33,090 nucleotides of DNA from Klebsiella pneumoniae (lineage in GTDB: Bacteria > Myxococcota_A > UBA796 > SXON01). Below, one piece after another: positions 14,478 to 23,525 of this stretch (within the stretch, counting starts at the first letter, position 1; the number at the start of each line of letters is the position of its first letter). Location of the stretch: the NCBI GenBank assembly GCA_945861635.1, contig CAMAWH010000056.1, forward strand, positions 1 through 33,090, in the 5' to 3' direction. The translations under genes were made by a program, and so were the position numbers. Under the pieces are notes generated by a model, which ran no database searches, was not told the origin of the DNA, and saw nothing but the letters and a program-made list of their open reading frames with translations.

Positions 14478-17210
14478 ATGCTGCTCCTGCCTCTCCTTCT
14501 TGCCGCCGAAACGCCCCCCACGGATTGGGTGGCGGATGACGCGCACTACCGTATCCGCATCGTTACCGATAGTGCGTTGGATGTATCAGCGGAGTATCAC
14601 TTCACGGCGATAGGCGGTAACCCTGCCGAGCGTATTCTCGTCGGCCCTGAGCTACTCGTACTCGATACCAGTGGAAATACGCTTGCGACTTCAGACGGGC
14701 TGATGTTTCAGGTGTCCCCGCGGGTGAACCTGCGCGGACTACTCACGCCGGTGACCGCCGGAGAGTCCACGCTTGCGGTGCTACCCGCCGCCCGCCAGCA
14801 CGTCGAAATCGACGCACCCGGACTCGACGTCACCATCGATGGGGCCGTGGATGGTTGGCTTGCAAACGCCGATCATCTCGTGATCCACTGGGCGCCACAC
14901 GTCGAGGTCTCCGGTGAGACGCCGGCGCCGCTCGTGCTCGCGGAGGTGGGAACGGCCGCGTGGGTGGCGGAGGGCGCGTTGGAGTCCCGTACCGCGGTTC
15001 GGTGGCGCGTTCGGCGTGGAGAAGTTTCGTCATTTTCCGTCGATGTTGGCGCCCTCACGGACGTCGAAGTGACGGGCGGCAACGTGGCGAGGTGGGAGCG
15101 ATCGGGGCGTCTGGTGACGATCGAGACGCTGGCCCCCGTGCGTGGCGGATTCTCGGCGAACATTACCGGACGATTGCCCTTGGCGGCCGGGGAGAGTGAC
15201 CTCCCGTGTCCCACTCCGCTGGACGTGATTCGGGTAGACAAGTGGTGGACGCTGGCACGGTCGGATGAAGGGGAGCTGATTCCCGTGTCTGGACCGGAGG
15301 GCGTCACGTCACGCATGCTCCCGTCGTGGGCGCAAGGACTGGCGGAAAGCGCTCCGCTTGCGTACTGGCATGGCGATGCTCCCGTGCGGGTGTTGTCCGC
15401 ACGGTATGACCCCGTCGCCGGCCCGGACACCGTGATTGAACGTGCCGAGTTCGTGGCCGCGAGCAACGAAGATGGTCGGACACTGTTGCGCGCGACACTC
15501 CGGGTCCGGAACGAGCGCAAACAGTACTTGCACGTTCGTCCGTCTCCCGGGTTTCGTCTCCTTGCAACCCGCGTAAGTGGCACGCCGGTGTCCGTGCTTT
15601 CGGACGGTGCCGACGGCTACTATGTGCCGATGGAGAAATCCATTGAAACGGTCCGCGGACTGTTGACGTTCCCCGTCGAGCTCACCTGGATCGGAGAGGG
15701 TGGAGCCTGGCTGAAGAAAGGAACGAAGACGGTTTCCCTACCGTCGGTCGATGCCCCGATCCAGGCCGCACAGTGGGAGTTGCACCTTCCCCGCGGAGTG
15801 GTGGCCATCGGCGCCACAGCCGCACGTCCGAAGCTCGCCGATCCCTCGCGTGAGGCCGCGGGGGAAGCGCTCAATAACGCCATGGCCGCCTACAAGAAAA
15901 ACGACTTTTCGGGTTCGCAGGGTTGGTTGGACCAGGCCAAGGAGGCGGCGCCAGAAGATGAGGATGTACAACGACTTCAGTCCAATCTCGACGTGCTGTT
16001 CAAGGCGCCGGCCTCCACAACCACCAACGAAGACGTCACCACGCGGCGCGTCCGAGACCTGGCGCATGCCAAGACCTCGTCGATGTCAAGCTACCAAAGC
16101 ACCGTCGAGGAACAGGCCAAAGACGCCATCCGACAAGGAGATTACGACAAAGCGGAGAGCTACCTCCAAGAAATCGCGACCCTGGCCACCGAGTTGGATC
16201 GCACCGCACAGTTGGAAGATGCGGAGCAGAAAAACAAGATCGCGGACGTCAAGGTGATGCTGGAATCCGTGCGGGAGGGAAAGAAGGCGAAACAGAAGGC
16301 GCAGAACAGTGAGGAGCGAGCAGACAACGATGCCGATGGGGTTCCCGACGCGTCAGACGGGCACGCCGCGTCCATCACATTTACGGGAGATTTCATCGAG
16401 GGCAACCTCGGCGGCTTCGCCGGTGGTGATGTCGGCGGAATGGAGGCGGGTGCAACCACCGCAAGCCAGGCCGAGTTGCCCGGACTACTCATCCCTACGT
16501 TCGCTGTGGACGGAAACAACGATGGAGCCGCGTACGGGGAACCGGTGGACATGCCGGAGGAAAAGCCGGCCGATGAATTCGAGAGCAGCTCCGACACGAC
16601 GATCAGCTCGGGCGAACACATGGTGCTGGCCGGAGCCGACAGACCCACGTTCCGCTTGCCCAACCTCATGCCGGCCAAGCCGGTTGCTGCCGGCCCTCGG
16701 CGGCCGCCGGCCAACGCAGTCGCAGCGCCGCCGCCGCCGGCACCCCCGCCGCGCCAAGCGGCGCACCCCGTCGGGCAGGCCGTCGGCCGGGGCAGCCTTG
16801 GCCTTCGCGGCCAGGGGTCTGGCGGTGGCGGTTCGGGGTACGGGAGCGGCGGCGGTGAGGCCAGAGCCGGCGGCAGAGGCGAATCGACCCTCGAGAACGA
16901 TGGCGAAACCGGCCGCACGACGGCCCTGATGGACGGCCGGCCGGCTCCCGACGCCGGCGTCCAGACCGGCGCCATGCCTTCCGAAAAGCGCGCGGAGAAG
17001 TCCGAAGAGAAGGCTGGCAAGTTCGATGCGCACAAGGGCATGCCCGCCGCCAACCGCAACAATCGGGCCGCACTCCAGGCCCACGCCACGCCGATGACGG
17101 TTGCGATGCCGATGGGCGGTACGGCCATCGAACACACCGCCGCGCTGCTTGAGTCCAACACATTTCCCACGTTCACCCTTCGTTACCGCACCACAACCGG
17201 AGTCTACTGA
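14478..17210 (+). CDS. large secreted beta-rich/TPR-like protein
   Basis: A 910-residue protein from the ATG at 14478. A short signal peptide (MLLLPLLLAA) leads to a long beta-rich region (about 11-440). A stretch at about 338-440 (RNERKQYLHVRPSPGFRLL, then VDAPIQAAQWELHLPRGV) matches a stretch in the next gene, so the two share a module. A helical, TPR-like or coiled-coil region (about 450-600) follows, then an acidic DNDADGVPDASDG segment near 615, a Pro/Ala/Gly-rich low-complexity region (about 735-800), and a C-terminal segment ending TFPTFTLRYRTTTGVY. It is the first gene of a four-gene operon. I cannot name the family. The linker segments suggest an elongated cell-surface or periplasmic protein. 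Confidence 0.8.
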   Translation: MLLLPLLLAAETPPTDWVADDAHYRIRIVTDSALDVSAEYHFTAIGGNPAERILVGPELLVLDTSGNTLATSDGLMFQVSPRVNLRGLLTPVTAGESTLAVLPAARQHVEIDAPGLDVTIDGAVDGWLANADHLVIHWAPHVEVSGETPAPLVLAEVGTAAWVAEGALESRTAVRWRVRRGEVSSFSVDVGALTDVEVTGGNVARWERSGRLVTIETLAPVRGGFSANITGRLPLAAGESDLPCPTPLDVIRVDKWWTLARSDEGELIPVSGPEGVTSRMLPSWAQGLAESAPLAYWHGDAPVRVLSARYDPVAGPDTVIERAEFVAASNEDGRTLLRATLRVRNERKQYLHVRPSPGFRLLATRVSGTPVSVLSDGADGYYVPMEKSIETVRGLLTFPVELTWIGEGGAWLKKGTKTVSLPSVDAPIQAAQWELHLPRGVVAIGATAARPKLADPSREAAGEALNNAMAAYKKNDFSGSQGWLDQAKEAAPEDEDVQRLQSNLDVLFKAPASTTTNEDVTTRRVRDLAHAKTSSMSSYQSTVEEQAKDAIRQGDYDKAESYLQEIATLATELDRTAQLEDAEQKNKIADVKVMLESVREGKKAKQKAQNSEERADNDADGVPDASDGHAASITFTGDFIEGNLGGFAGGDVGGMEAGATTASQAELPGLLIPTFAVDGNNDGAAYGEPVDMPEEKPADEFESSSDTTISSGEHMVLAGADRPTFRLPNLMPAKPVAAGPRRPPANAVAAPPPPAPPPRQAAHPVGQAVGRGSLGLRGQGSGGGGSGYGSGGGEARAGGRGESTLENDGETGRTTALMDGRPAPDAGVQTGAMPSEKRAEKSEEKAGKFDAHKGMPAANRNNRAALQAHATPMTVAMPMGGTAIEHTAALLESNTFPTFTLRYRTTTGVY

Positions 17211-19024
17211 TGTTCTCTCTCCTGATCGCCCTCTACGCCTTTGCCACGCCTGGCGTGTCCATGCCCGAAGCGCACGTCACCATCCCATGGAATGACTTTG
17301 AGCAATTGTACCAGAAGTATGTGCAGGAAACGCCGAAGCCGACGTCTCCGCGCGACTGGACGCTCGATCGTGCCGTGTACACCGGGAAAGTAGTCGGCAC
17401 CGGCGACGATGCGTACGCCATCATCCGGCTGAACATGCGCGCCGAAGTTCAGAAAAGTGAAGGATGGACAACGATTCCGCTTCTGAGCGCGTCGGCAGCC
17501 TTGAAGAGCGCAACCATCAACGGCAAGGACGCCGCCATCTACGTCCGCGACGGCTACTACACGCTTGTCACCAACCAGAAGGGCGCGTTCGACGCACAGT
17601 TGGAATTCGCGGTGAAGCTGTTCTCCGCCGATGGAGAAACGGGGTTCACGCTGCCGCTGGCGCAGTCTGGCGCCACGGTGGTCGGGTTTTCCGTGGACAG
17701 CGCCGACGCCGTAACGTTCGAGGTTCCAGGGGCGCAGGGCGTCAACGCGTCGGCCACCGGGAACGAGCGCCGCGTGGAGGCCTACGTGCCTTCGCTCGGA
17801 TCGCTGACCGTGTCGTGGCGCCGCTCTGTTGCCGAGGAAGCCGCCCGACAGGCGCGGGTGTACGCGGAGACGCACACGCTCGTCGGTGTCGGGGAGGGCG
17901 TGCTCCAAGTCAACACCACAGTGGACTACACCGTCCTGCACGCCGGCGTGGACCGCTTCACGGTCCAACTCCCGACGGACGTCACCATTCTCGACGTACG
18001 TGGTGCGGGAATCCGCGACTGGAAGCTCGGGAAAGACGGGTCCATCGAGGTCGTCCTGAACTACGCGGCGCTCGGACTCTACCACCTTGCCATCGACTAC
18101 GAACGACCGGGCGCGGCCAGCGTCAATATCCCGCTCCCGAAGATCCCCAATGTCGCCCGTGAAACGGCGTTCGTCGGCGTGGACGCGCGAAGCGCACTTG
18201 AGCTGATCGCCGGACAGGCCGTCGGCGCGAGCGCCATCGATGTTCGGGAACTTCCTGCTTCGATCGTGGGTTTGACGGACTACCCCGTCCTGCTTGCGTT
18301 CAAATACCGCGGCGGGGATGTGACCATTCCGCTCGAAGTGAAATCCCACCCCAGCGTCGACATGTTGGTGACGCTGGTGGATGCCGCCAGCGCAGAGACG
18401 CTGATCACCGAGGATGGACGCCGTATGACGCGGGTTCGATACGCCGTCCGGAATAACCGGAAGCAATTTCTTCGCGTCACGATTCCGGAAGGCGCGGAGG
18501 TCTGGAGCGCGTCGGTCGCGGGTCGAGGCGTAAAGGTTGCCCGCGGAGAAGGCGGCGTGCTCGTGCCGCTCGTGCGATCCGACGCGTCCGGCGGGGCCCT
18601 GACCGCATTCTCGGTGGAGCTCGTGTACGTCGAGGGCGGCGCGACGCTGAAGAACGGGCGGGGAACACTGAAGGTTGCGTTGCCACGGGTCGATGCTCCG
18701 TCGAGCCAGCTCCAATGGACGGTGTACGTTCCCTTTGCCGCACGTGTCGTGAAGCGCACGAGTGAGGGGAGCGTGCGTCGCGTGGATTACTTCTCGACGT
18801 CCCCCGAAATTCCCCGGGATGCCGTGGTCGCACAGCAGTACCAGAATGCGGTGGAAGGAGAAGTGGCGAACCAGGGCATGAACGGCGCGCTCGGTCAGGG
18901 CGTGGAGCCGGTCGAAGTGGCGCTTCCGCTCACTGGAAACCCCCTGTACTACGAGAAGATGCTGGTGCTCGACGAGGCGCTCTGGGTCAGCTTCGACTAC
19001 ACCTACAGGCCGAAGAAGCTCTGA
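17210..19024 (+). CDS. secreted beta-rich protein, paralogous to upstream gene
   Basis: A 604-residue protein whose ATG overlaps the previous stop by one base (TGATG), so the pair is coupled. MFSLLIALYAFATPG is a probable signal peptide. The mature protein is nearly all beta-rich. Near 405-512 it repeats the module of the preceding protein: RYAVRNNRKQFLRVTIPEGAEV, SVAGRGVKVARGEGGVLVPL, then RVDAPSSQLQWTVYVPF. The two proteins therefore share a domain with the pattern R-N-x-RKQ-(F/Y)-L-x-V. The earlier part (about 20-330) has sandwich-like strands without motifs I can assign. The role is unknown. Position between a similar protein and two M16 peptidases points to a joint envelope function. Confidence 0.8.
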   Translation: MFSLLIALYAFATPGVSMPEAHVTIPWNDFEQLYQKYVQETPKPTSPRDWTLDRAVYTGKVVGTGDDAYAIIRLNMRAEVQKSEGWTTIPLLSASAALKSATINGKDAAIYVRDGYYTLVTNQKGAFDAQLEFAVKLFSADGETGFTLPLAQSGATVVGFSVDSADAVTFEVPGAQGVNASATGNERRVEAYVPSLGSLTVSWRRSVAEEAARQARVYAETHTLVGVGEGVLQVNTTVDYTVLHAGVDRFTVQLPTDVTILDVRGAGIRDWKLGKDGSIEVVLNYAALGLYHLAIDYERPGAASVNIPLPKIPNVARETAFVGVDARSALELIAGQAVGASAIDVRELPASIVGLTDYPVLLAFKYRGGDVTIPLEVKSHPSVDMLVTLVDAASAETLITEDGRRMTRVRYAVRNNRKQFLRVTIPEGAEVWSASVAGRGVKVARGEGGVLVPLVRSDASGGALTAFSVELVYVEGGATLKNGRGTLKVALPRVDAPSSQLQWTVYVPFAARVVKRTSEGSVRRVDYFSTSPEIPRDAVVAQQYQNAVEGEVANQGMNGALGQGVEPVEVALPLTGNPLYYEKMLVLDEALWVSFDYTYRPKKL

Positions 19025-19065
19025 TTTCGCCTCGGCGCGCTGCGTCGCTTCCGACTGCGCGGTAG

Positions 19066-19095
19066 AAGGGCGCTCCCCCCCCATGGAGCGCCCTT
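19066..19095 (+). promoter_or_regulatory. hairpin covering SD and start of M16 gene
   Basis: AAGGGCGCTCC (19066-19076) pairs perfectly with GGAGCGCCCTT (19085-19095) across an 8-nt loop. The right arm contains GGAG (19085-19088), five bases before the TTG at 19094, and the stem closes over the start codon. If that is the true start, the hairpin hides the ribosome site and start codon, as in translational repressors or thermometer-like elements. A weaker view is an inefficient terminator: no T-run directly follows, only TTTGTTT about 7 nt downstream. Confidence 0.45.
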
Positions 19096-20452
19096 GCTCG
19101 CGTTTGTTTCGCTCATGACCCGCATCGCCCTTGGTGGCGATGCGGCGCCGGAAATCAAGTTCGAAAAATACTCCCTCGCAAACGGGTTGGAGGTGATTCT
19201 CTCGGAGGATCACCGACTTCCGCTCGTTGCAACGGACATCTGGTACCACGTAGGCGGTGCCGACGAGGTTCCGGGCCGCTCCGGGTTCGCCCACCTGTTT
19301 GAGCACATCATGTTTCAAGGCTCGCGGAACGTGCCGGAGGATCAGTATTTTCCGTACCTGGAGGCGGCGGGCGCAACGTTCACCAACGGAACCACGGATT
19401 TCGACCGGACGAACTACCTTGAAACGGTGCCGTCCAACCGGCTGGAGCTCGCGCTCTGGTTGGAAAGTGACCGGATGGGATTCCTTTTGGACACGTTGAC
19501 GTTGGAACGTCTGGATAACCAGCGCGCCGTCGTGCGGAAAGAACGCCAGCAGAGCACGGAGAACGTGCCCTATGGGGTCGCGGAGGAGCAATTCTACAAG
19601 CTGCTTTTTCCGGCTCCTCACCCCTACAACGGCGTCGTCATCGGGTCACATGCTGACCTTGAGGCCGCAACACTCGACGACGTAAAAACGTTCTTCCGTA
19701 CCTACTACGTCCCCAACAACGCGACGTTGGTGATCGCCGGTGACTTCGATCCGTCCACGATCAAAGCAACGGTCGAGCGGTATTTCGGGTCGTTGCCGGC
19801 AGGAAACGAGCCGCCGCCACTGCGTGTGGAAACCAAGCCGCTCGCCGCAGAAACGCGCGCGAAACAGACGGATGATGTGGAACTTCCCAAGGTGTACCTG
19901 GGTTGGGTGACTTCTCCCGCGTTCAAACCGGGCGACGCAGAACTGCAACTCGCAGCGAGCATCCTTGCCGATGGCAAATCCAGCCGCCTTCACGAGGAGT
20001 TGGTTCACAAACAACAAATCGCGCAATCCGTAAAAGCCTATCAATATCCGCTGACCCTTGGCTCTATCTTCGTGGTTGAAATCCTCGGCAAAGCAGGCGC
20101 AGACCCGACAACGTTGGTGGCAGCAGCGACCTCGGTGATGGGCAGGCTGGCGTCCGCAGCCCCGACGCACGAGGAACTCACGCGCGCGCATCGAAGTTGG
20201 CAGGCGGCGCACCTCCGCGGCCTCGAAGAAATCGGCGGGTTCAACGGAAAAGCGGACCAACTGAACTTCTACAATCACCATACGGGTGACGCCGCATTCC
20301 TGACGCAGGATTTTGCGCGGTTTGCGGCCGTCACGCCGGCGGCGCTGCACGCCGTCTACGCGGCGCAGATACGGCCGGACAATCGCGTGATCATGGAGGT
20401 TCGGCCCATCGACAAGACACCGGCAGAAGGCAAGGATGGGGGTGTAAAATGA
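19094..20452 (+). CDS. M16 family zinc metallopeptidase, catalytic subunit
   Basis: A 452-residue protein if it starts at TTG 19094, where GGAG lies five bases upstream and the product begins with a hydrophobic segment (MLAFVSLMTRIALGG). The alternative ATG at 19115 has no visible ribosome site. The inverted zinc motif HxxEH is present as HLFEH (67-71) in GFAHLFEHIMFQGS, and the distal Glu is likely Glu150 in VVRKERQQ. The family usually works as a pair of an active and an inactive subunit forming a closed chamber that digests peptides, often at the periplasm. The next gene overlaps it by 4 nt (ATGA) and encodes the partner. The hairpin at 19066-19095 may control its translation. Confidence 0.9.
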   Translation: MLAFVSLMTRIALGGDAAPEIKFEKYSLANGLEVILSEDHRLPLVATDIWYHVGGADEVPGRSGFAHLFEHIMFQGSRNVPEDQYFPYLEAAGATFTNGTTDFDRTNYLETVPSNRLELALWLESDRMGFLLDTLTLERLDNQRAVVRKERQQSTENVPYGVAEEQFYKLLFPAPHPYNGVVIGSHADLEAATLDDVKTFFRTYYVPNNATLVIAGDFDPSTIKATVERYFGSLPAGNEPPPLRVETKPLAAETRAKQTDDVELPKVYLGWVTSPAFKPGDAELQLAASILADGKSSRLHEELVHKQQIAQSVKAYQYPLTLGSIFVVEILGKAGADPTTLVAAATSVMGRLASAAPTHEELTRAHRSWQAAHLRGLEEIGGFNGKADQLNFYNHHTGDAAFLTQDFARFAAVTPAALHAVYAAQIRPDNRVIMEVRPIDKTPAEGKDGGVK

Positions 20453-21954
20453 GGAAGATCGTCGTGGCATGCTTGGTTGCCTTGGCTGCCATCACTCCAG
20501 CGTTTGCGGGAAAAAAGAAGCCGGAAGCCGTCGTGGTCGTAGCGCCGCCTCCGCCGGATCCGGAGGCATGGCGCGCGGTTGCGCCCCCGGCCGGCGTAGA
20601 AAAGGCGTGGACCCCGCCCGTTGCGACGGCGTTCACGCTGTCGAACGGCATTCCGGTATACCTCGTGGAAAACATGGCGTTGCCGCTCCTTTCCATCGAT
20701 CTGGTCATGAGCGTCGGTCGGGAGGCGAACCCGACGGGCAAGGCCGGTCTCGGCATGCTGACGGCCTCGATGCTCGACGAGGCGACCACGACCCGCTCGG
20801 GCGCGGCGATTGCGGCGGAAGCGGCCACCCTCGGGGCAACGGTGACCATCGCGCAGACCGACGAATCCGCGCTCGTGGCGATGAACGCGCTGACCGGAGA
20901 AACGCTCGCTCCTTCGCTCGATCTGCTGGCGGACATCGTGCTTCATCCGAAGTTCGACAAGGCCGATTTCGCCCGGGTGCAATCGCAGACGCTGACCGCG
21001 ATCCAGAACGCCCGATCGGAGCCCCGAGACGTCGCGTCCCGCGCATTTGCGGCCCAACTCTTCGGCGCGGGCCACCCGTACGGAGCCCCCGCCATCGGTA
21101 CGGAGGCTGCCGTCAAAGGCGCCACGCTCAACGATGCCAGGAAATTCTACGCGACCTGGTGGCATGCCAAAAATGCAGCCTTCCTCGTGTGTGGCGCCAC
21201 GACCGAAGCGGAGCTCAAGCTGCTACTTGAGGCCAGATTCGCTACATGGAAAGCAGGTAAATCGACTCGCGCCACGGTATCCGCACCGTCAACGCCGCTG
21301 AAAACCCGCGTCGTTTTCGTGGAGCAGGCCGGCGCCGTACAAACGGTGTTGCGCGTCGGTACCGTCGGCGTTTCGCGCACGTCGAGTGACTATTTCTCAG
21401 CCCAGGTCGAGGGCAACCTCGTCGGCGGTATGTTCAGTTCCCGCCTGAACATGAATCTGCGGGAAGAACACGGCTGGAGTTACGGCGCGTACGCCGGGTT
21501 CAGTGAGAATCGGGACTACGGCACCTTTGCCGCACGGACTTCCGTACAGGCGGACAAAACGGCGCCCGCGGTAACGGAAATCCTGAAAGAATTGCAGGCA
21601 GCGGCAGCCCAGAATCCCTCGGACGACGACCTGAAGCTCAGCAAGGATTCCATGCTGAAATCGCTTGCGGGAAACTTCGGAACCAACGCCGCCACCGCCG
21701 GCGCGTTTGCCGGGATTCCCCAGTTCGGACTCAAGCCCGACCTCTGGCAGGCTTGGCTTTCCGGCGTGGATGGCGTGTCCGCAGAGCAGGCCGGAGCCAT
21801 CGCCAAACGTTACTTTGATCCGGCGCACCTGTTGATTGTCGCCGTCGGGCCCCGCGCGGCCACCGCGGACGACGGCACGGGCGCCATGGTGGTCGTCGAT
21901 GTCGTGGAAGATCTCAAGGCCCTCGGATACGAATTCGTCGAAGTAAAACCCTGA
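20449..21954 (+). CDS. M16 peptidase-like subunit without zinc motif
   Basis: A 501-residue protein from the ATG at 20449, overlapping the preceding stop. MRKIVVACLVALAAITPAFA is a clear signal peptide with an AFA cleavage site. The M16 fold is visible: FTLSNGIPVYLVENMALPLLSIDLVM, a GHPYGAPAIG segment, and the C-terminal NLREEHGWSYGAYAGFS, which carries the R-Y substrate residues. Where the catalytic subunit has HLFEH, it reads GLGMLTASMLDEATT, so the zinc ligands are lost. That matches the R/Y-type non-catalytic partner seen in paired bacterial M16 systems. It overlaps the convergent downstream gene by 41 nt. Confidence 0.9.
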   Translation: MRKIVVACLVALAAITPAFAGKKKPEAVVVVAPPPPDPEAWRAVAPPAGVEKAWTPPVATAFTLSNGIPVYLVENMALPLLSIDLVMSVGREANPTGKAGLGMLTASMLDEATTTRSGAAIAAEAATLGATVTIAQTDESALVAMNALTGETLAPSLDLLADIVLHPKFDKADFARVQSQTLTAIQNARSEPRDVASRAFAAQLFGAGHPYGAPAIGTEAAVKGATLNDARKFYATWWHAKNAAFLVCGATTEAELKLLLEARFATWKAGKSTRATVSAPSTPLKTRVVFVEQAGAVQTVLRVGTVGVSRTSSDYFSAQVEGNLVGGMFSSRLNMNLREEHGWSYGAYAGFSENRDYGTFAARTSVQADKTAPAVTEILKELQAAAAQNPSDDDLKLSKDSMLKSLAGNFGTNAATAGAFAGIPQFGLKPDLWQAWLSGVDGVSAEQAGAIAKRYFDPAHLLIVAVGPRAATADDGTGAMVVVDVVEDLKALGYEFVEVKP

Positions 21955-22480
21955 TCGGCCAGGCCGTCAGGGCGGCCACCGCAACGGTCCCCACTTCGTG
22001 CCCGTAGACCGGCCACGCGTCACGGGCGAACATGTGTCGTAGAAAGCCGGGCTTGTCGATGCCAAAGGCGCCAAACCATGGGTGGGCGTCCATGTAGCGC
22101 TGCGACGAGACGGGCCATATCAACGGCACCCCGAACTCTACCGGCGCGCCGGCTGCCCCCGTGCTCCAGTCCAATGCCACGTGGCTGACGGCAACCAGTA
22201 TTGCAAGCGCGGTATCGCCGCGACCGAGGCGTCCAATACGCGCAACGCCCCACCCCAACGCCGCCGCGCCCGGCAAGGAGTGTGTGGGCCCGTGATGCCA
22301 CCCCATTCCGCCCGGCAGTGTAGCCGCCAGAATCACATCCAAGTCGGGAACGACGCTTGCAATGAGCAACACCGGCACGAGCCTACCCGTCAGCCGCCAC
22401 GGCGGCGCCAACGCCGTGCTCGGGCGACACGCCGCCCAACCGACAAGCGCGAGGCCCATGTGAGCGAGCGGCGAGGGCAT
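21914..22480 (-). CDS. YdjM/YfhO-type membrane metal-dependent hydrolase
   Basis: A 188-residue protein from the ATG at 22480. It has the LexA-controlled inner-membrane YdjM family pattern: MPSPLAH (His7), SVVPDLDVIL with Asp46 and Asp48, WHHGPTHSLPG (His62, 63, 67) and LVAVSHVALDW (His100, Asp104). These residues are the putative metal ligands, and the segments between them are hydrophobic, so it is an integral membrane protein. The substrate is unknown; the family is annotated as phospholipase-like or metal-dependent hydrolase without firm evidence. It ends inside the convergent M16 gene. Confidence 0.85.
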   Translation of the reverse strand: MPSPLAHMGLALVGWAACRPSTALAPPWRLTGRLVPVLLIASVVPDLDVILAATLPGGMGWHHGPTHSLPGAAALGWGVARIGRLGRGDTALAILVAVSHVALDWSTGAAGAPVEFGVPLIWPVSSQRYMDAHPWFGAFGIDKPGFLRHMFARDAWPVYGHEVGTVAVAALTAWPIRVLLRRIRIRGP

Positions 22481-22515
22481 ATGCGACGCGCGGGCGAACC
22501 CCGTACCTGAGCTGC

Positions 22516-23448
22516 CTACGCCTGCTCAAGGCGACGGATGCTCTCAATCGTCCACCCGGCGCCCAGCGCCGCTACGGCCCGCGCAGCGGCCTCGACGGGG
22601 CCGGCCGCCGTGATGGCGAGCGCGCGACGGTCCTTGCCGCGCGACCCTTCCACCGCGTACGGGGTGCCCTTGCTCGGAGCAACCGCGACCGCCGCCGGCT
22701 TCGACCCGGATCCCTTCGGCCGACCCGGCTTGCGCTTTTCCGCCGGCGCGGGCGCCGCGGGCTTCGCCGGTTTGGCCGACTTTGCCGGCTTGGCGGCCGC
22801 TTCACCGCCCGCCCAGGACGAGGCGATATGCCGGCGCTTGCGGTACATGCGGACATTTTCCGCGGTCATTCCTAGCTTGGCCGCCACGTCACGGTCGGCG
22901 AGTTTCCCGACGATATCGAGATGCTTGTCGAGTTTGGACGCACGGGGCGCGCGCCCCCCCTTTGCGGCCGGAGCAGCCTTGCCCTTGGCCGCGGCGGGCA
23001 CGGCAGCTTTCGCCACGTTCGTCGAGCCCTTCGGGCGCCCTGGCTTCCGCTTTTCCGCCGGCGCGGCGGCGACCACCGGAGTGGAAGCCTTCGCCTTGTT
23101 CGTCGAACCCTTCGGACGGCCCGGCTTCCGCTTTTCGGAGGGGGCGGCCGTGACAACCGGCGCGGCGGCCTTGGCCTTGTTCGTCGAGCCCTTCGGACGA
23201 CCCGGCTTCCGCTTTTCAGCGGCGGCCGGCGCCGGCGCCGCACCCTTCGGCTTGTTTGTCGAGCCCTTCGGACGGCCCGGCTTGCGTTTGGCAGCCACAA
23301 CGGGCACGGCCACCGGCGCTGCTACGGCCGAGCGCGTTGCCTTGGCAGCGGCCTTTGCCGCAGCCTTCCCAGCCTTGGCGGCCACCTTGGCGGCGTCCTT
23401 GCCGCCGTCTTTTTTGGAGGATTTGCCGAGGTCGGGTTGTTTCGCCAT
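22516..23448 (-). CDS. AT-hook protein with helix-turn-helix segment
   Basis: A 310-residue, Lys/Ala/Pro-rich protein from the ATG at 23448, with GGAG 9 nt upstream. Five AT-hook cores (KRKPGRPKGS) lie at about 54-63, 79-88, 106-115, 133-142 and 238-247, each binding the minor groove of AT-rich DNA. The N-terminal lysine/alanine repeats resemble a histone-H1-like tail. Between hooks 4 and 5, residues about 173-207 (LDKHLDIVGKLADRDVAAKLGMTAENVRMYRKRRHI) form a likely helix-turn-helix. The final part (about 262-308) has a compact alpha/beta look. Such proteins in myxobacteria (CarD-like and others) act as chromatin-like regulators; here no specific target is known. It is last in a probable operon after the TlpA-like and hypothetical genes, 77 nt downstream. 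Confidence 0.85.
   Translation of the reverse strand: MAKQPDLGKSSKKDGGKDAAKVAAKAGKAAAKAAAKATRSAVAAPVAVPVVAAKRKPGRPKGSTNKPKGAAPAPAAAEKRKPGRPKGSTNKAKAAAPVVTAAPSEKRKPGRPKGSTNKAKASTPVVAAAPAEKRKPGRPKGSTNVAKAAVPAAAKGKAAPAAKGGRAPRASKLDKHLDIVGKLADRDVAAKLGMTAENVRMYRKRRHIASSWAGGEAAAKPAKSAKPAKPAAPAPAEKRKPGRPKGSGSKPAAVAVAPSKGTPYAVEGSRGKDRRALAITAAGPVEAAARAVAALGAGWTIESIRRLEQA
22705..23290 (-). repeat. AT-hook coding repeats
   Basis: Five copies of a ~36-nt unit encode the AT-hooks, centred near 23272, 23200, 23120, 23040 and 22725. The first four are spaced about 75-80 nt and are nearly identical in DNA (CCCTTCGGACGGCCCGG on the plus strand), which indicates recent internal duplication or strong codon constraint. 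The fifth is distant and slightly diverged. Confidence 0.7.
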
Positions 23449-23525
23449 TTGGTCGTGCTCCGATAGCCCCCGCCATATACTGGAAAGCCAACCGTTTCGC
23501 AAGCCAACTCGCCCAATCCGGCGGC

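Noticed and set aside
17204..19621. Long minus-strand open frame (805 residues) opposite the secreted beta-rich gene and the M16 start
   Set aside because: The plus-strand genes have signal peptides, a shared module and the HLFEH motif; the antisense product is Arg/His-rich with no domain.
22705..23290. Regular repeats of about 80 nt considered as CRISPR or minisatellite
   Set aside because: They encode AT-hooks in one open frame and the regions between them are coding.
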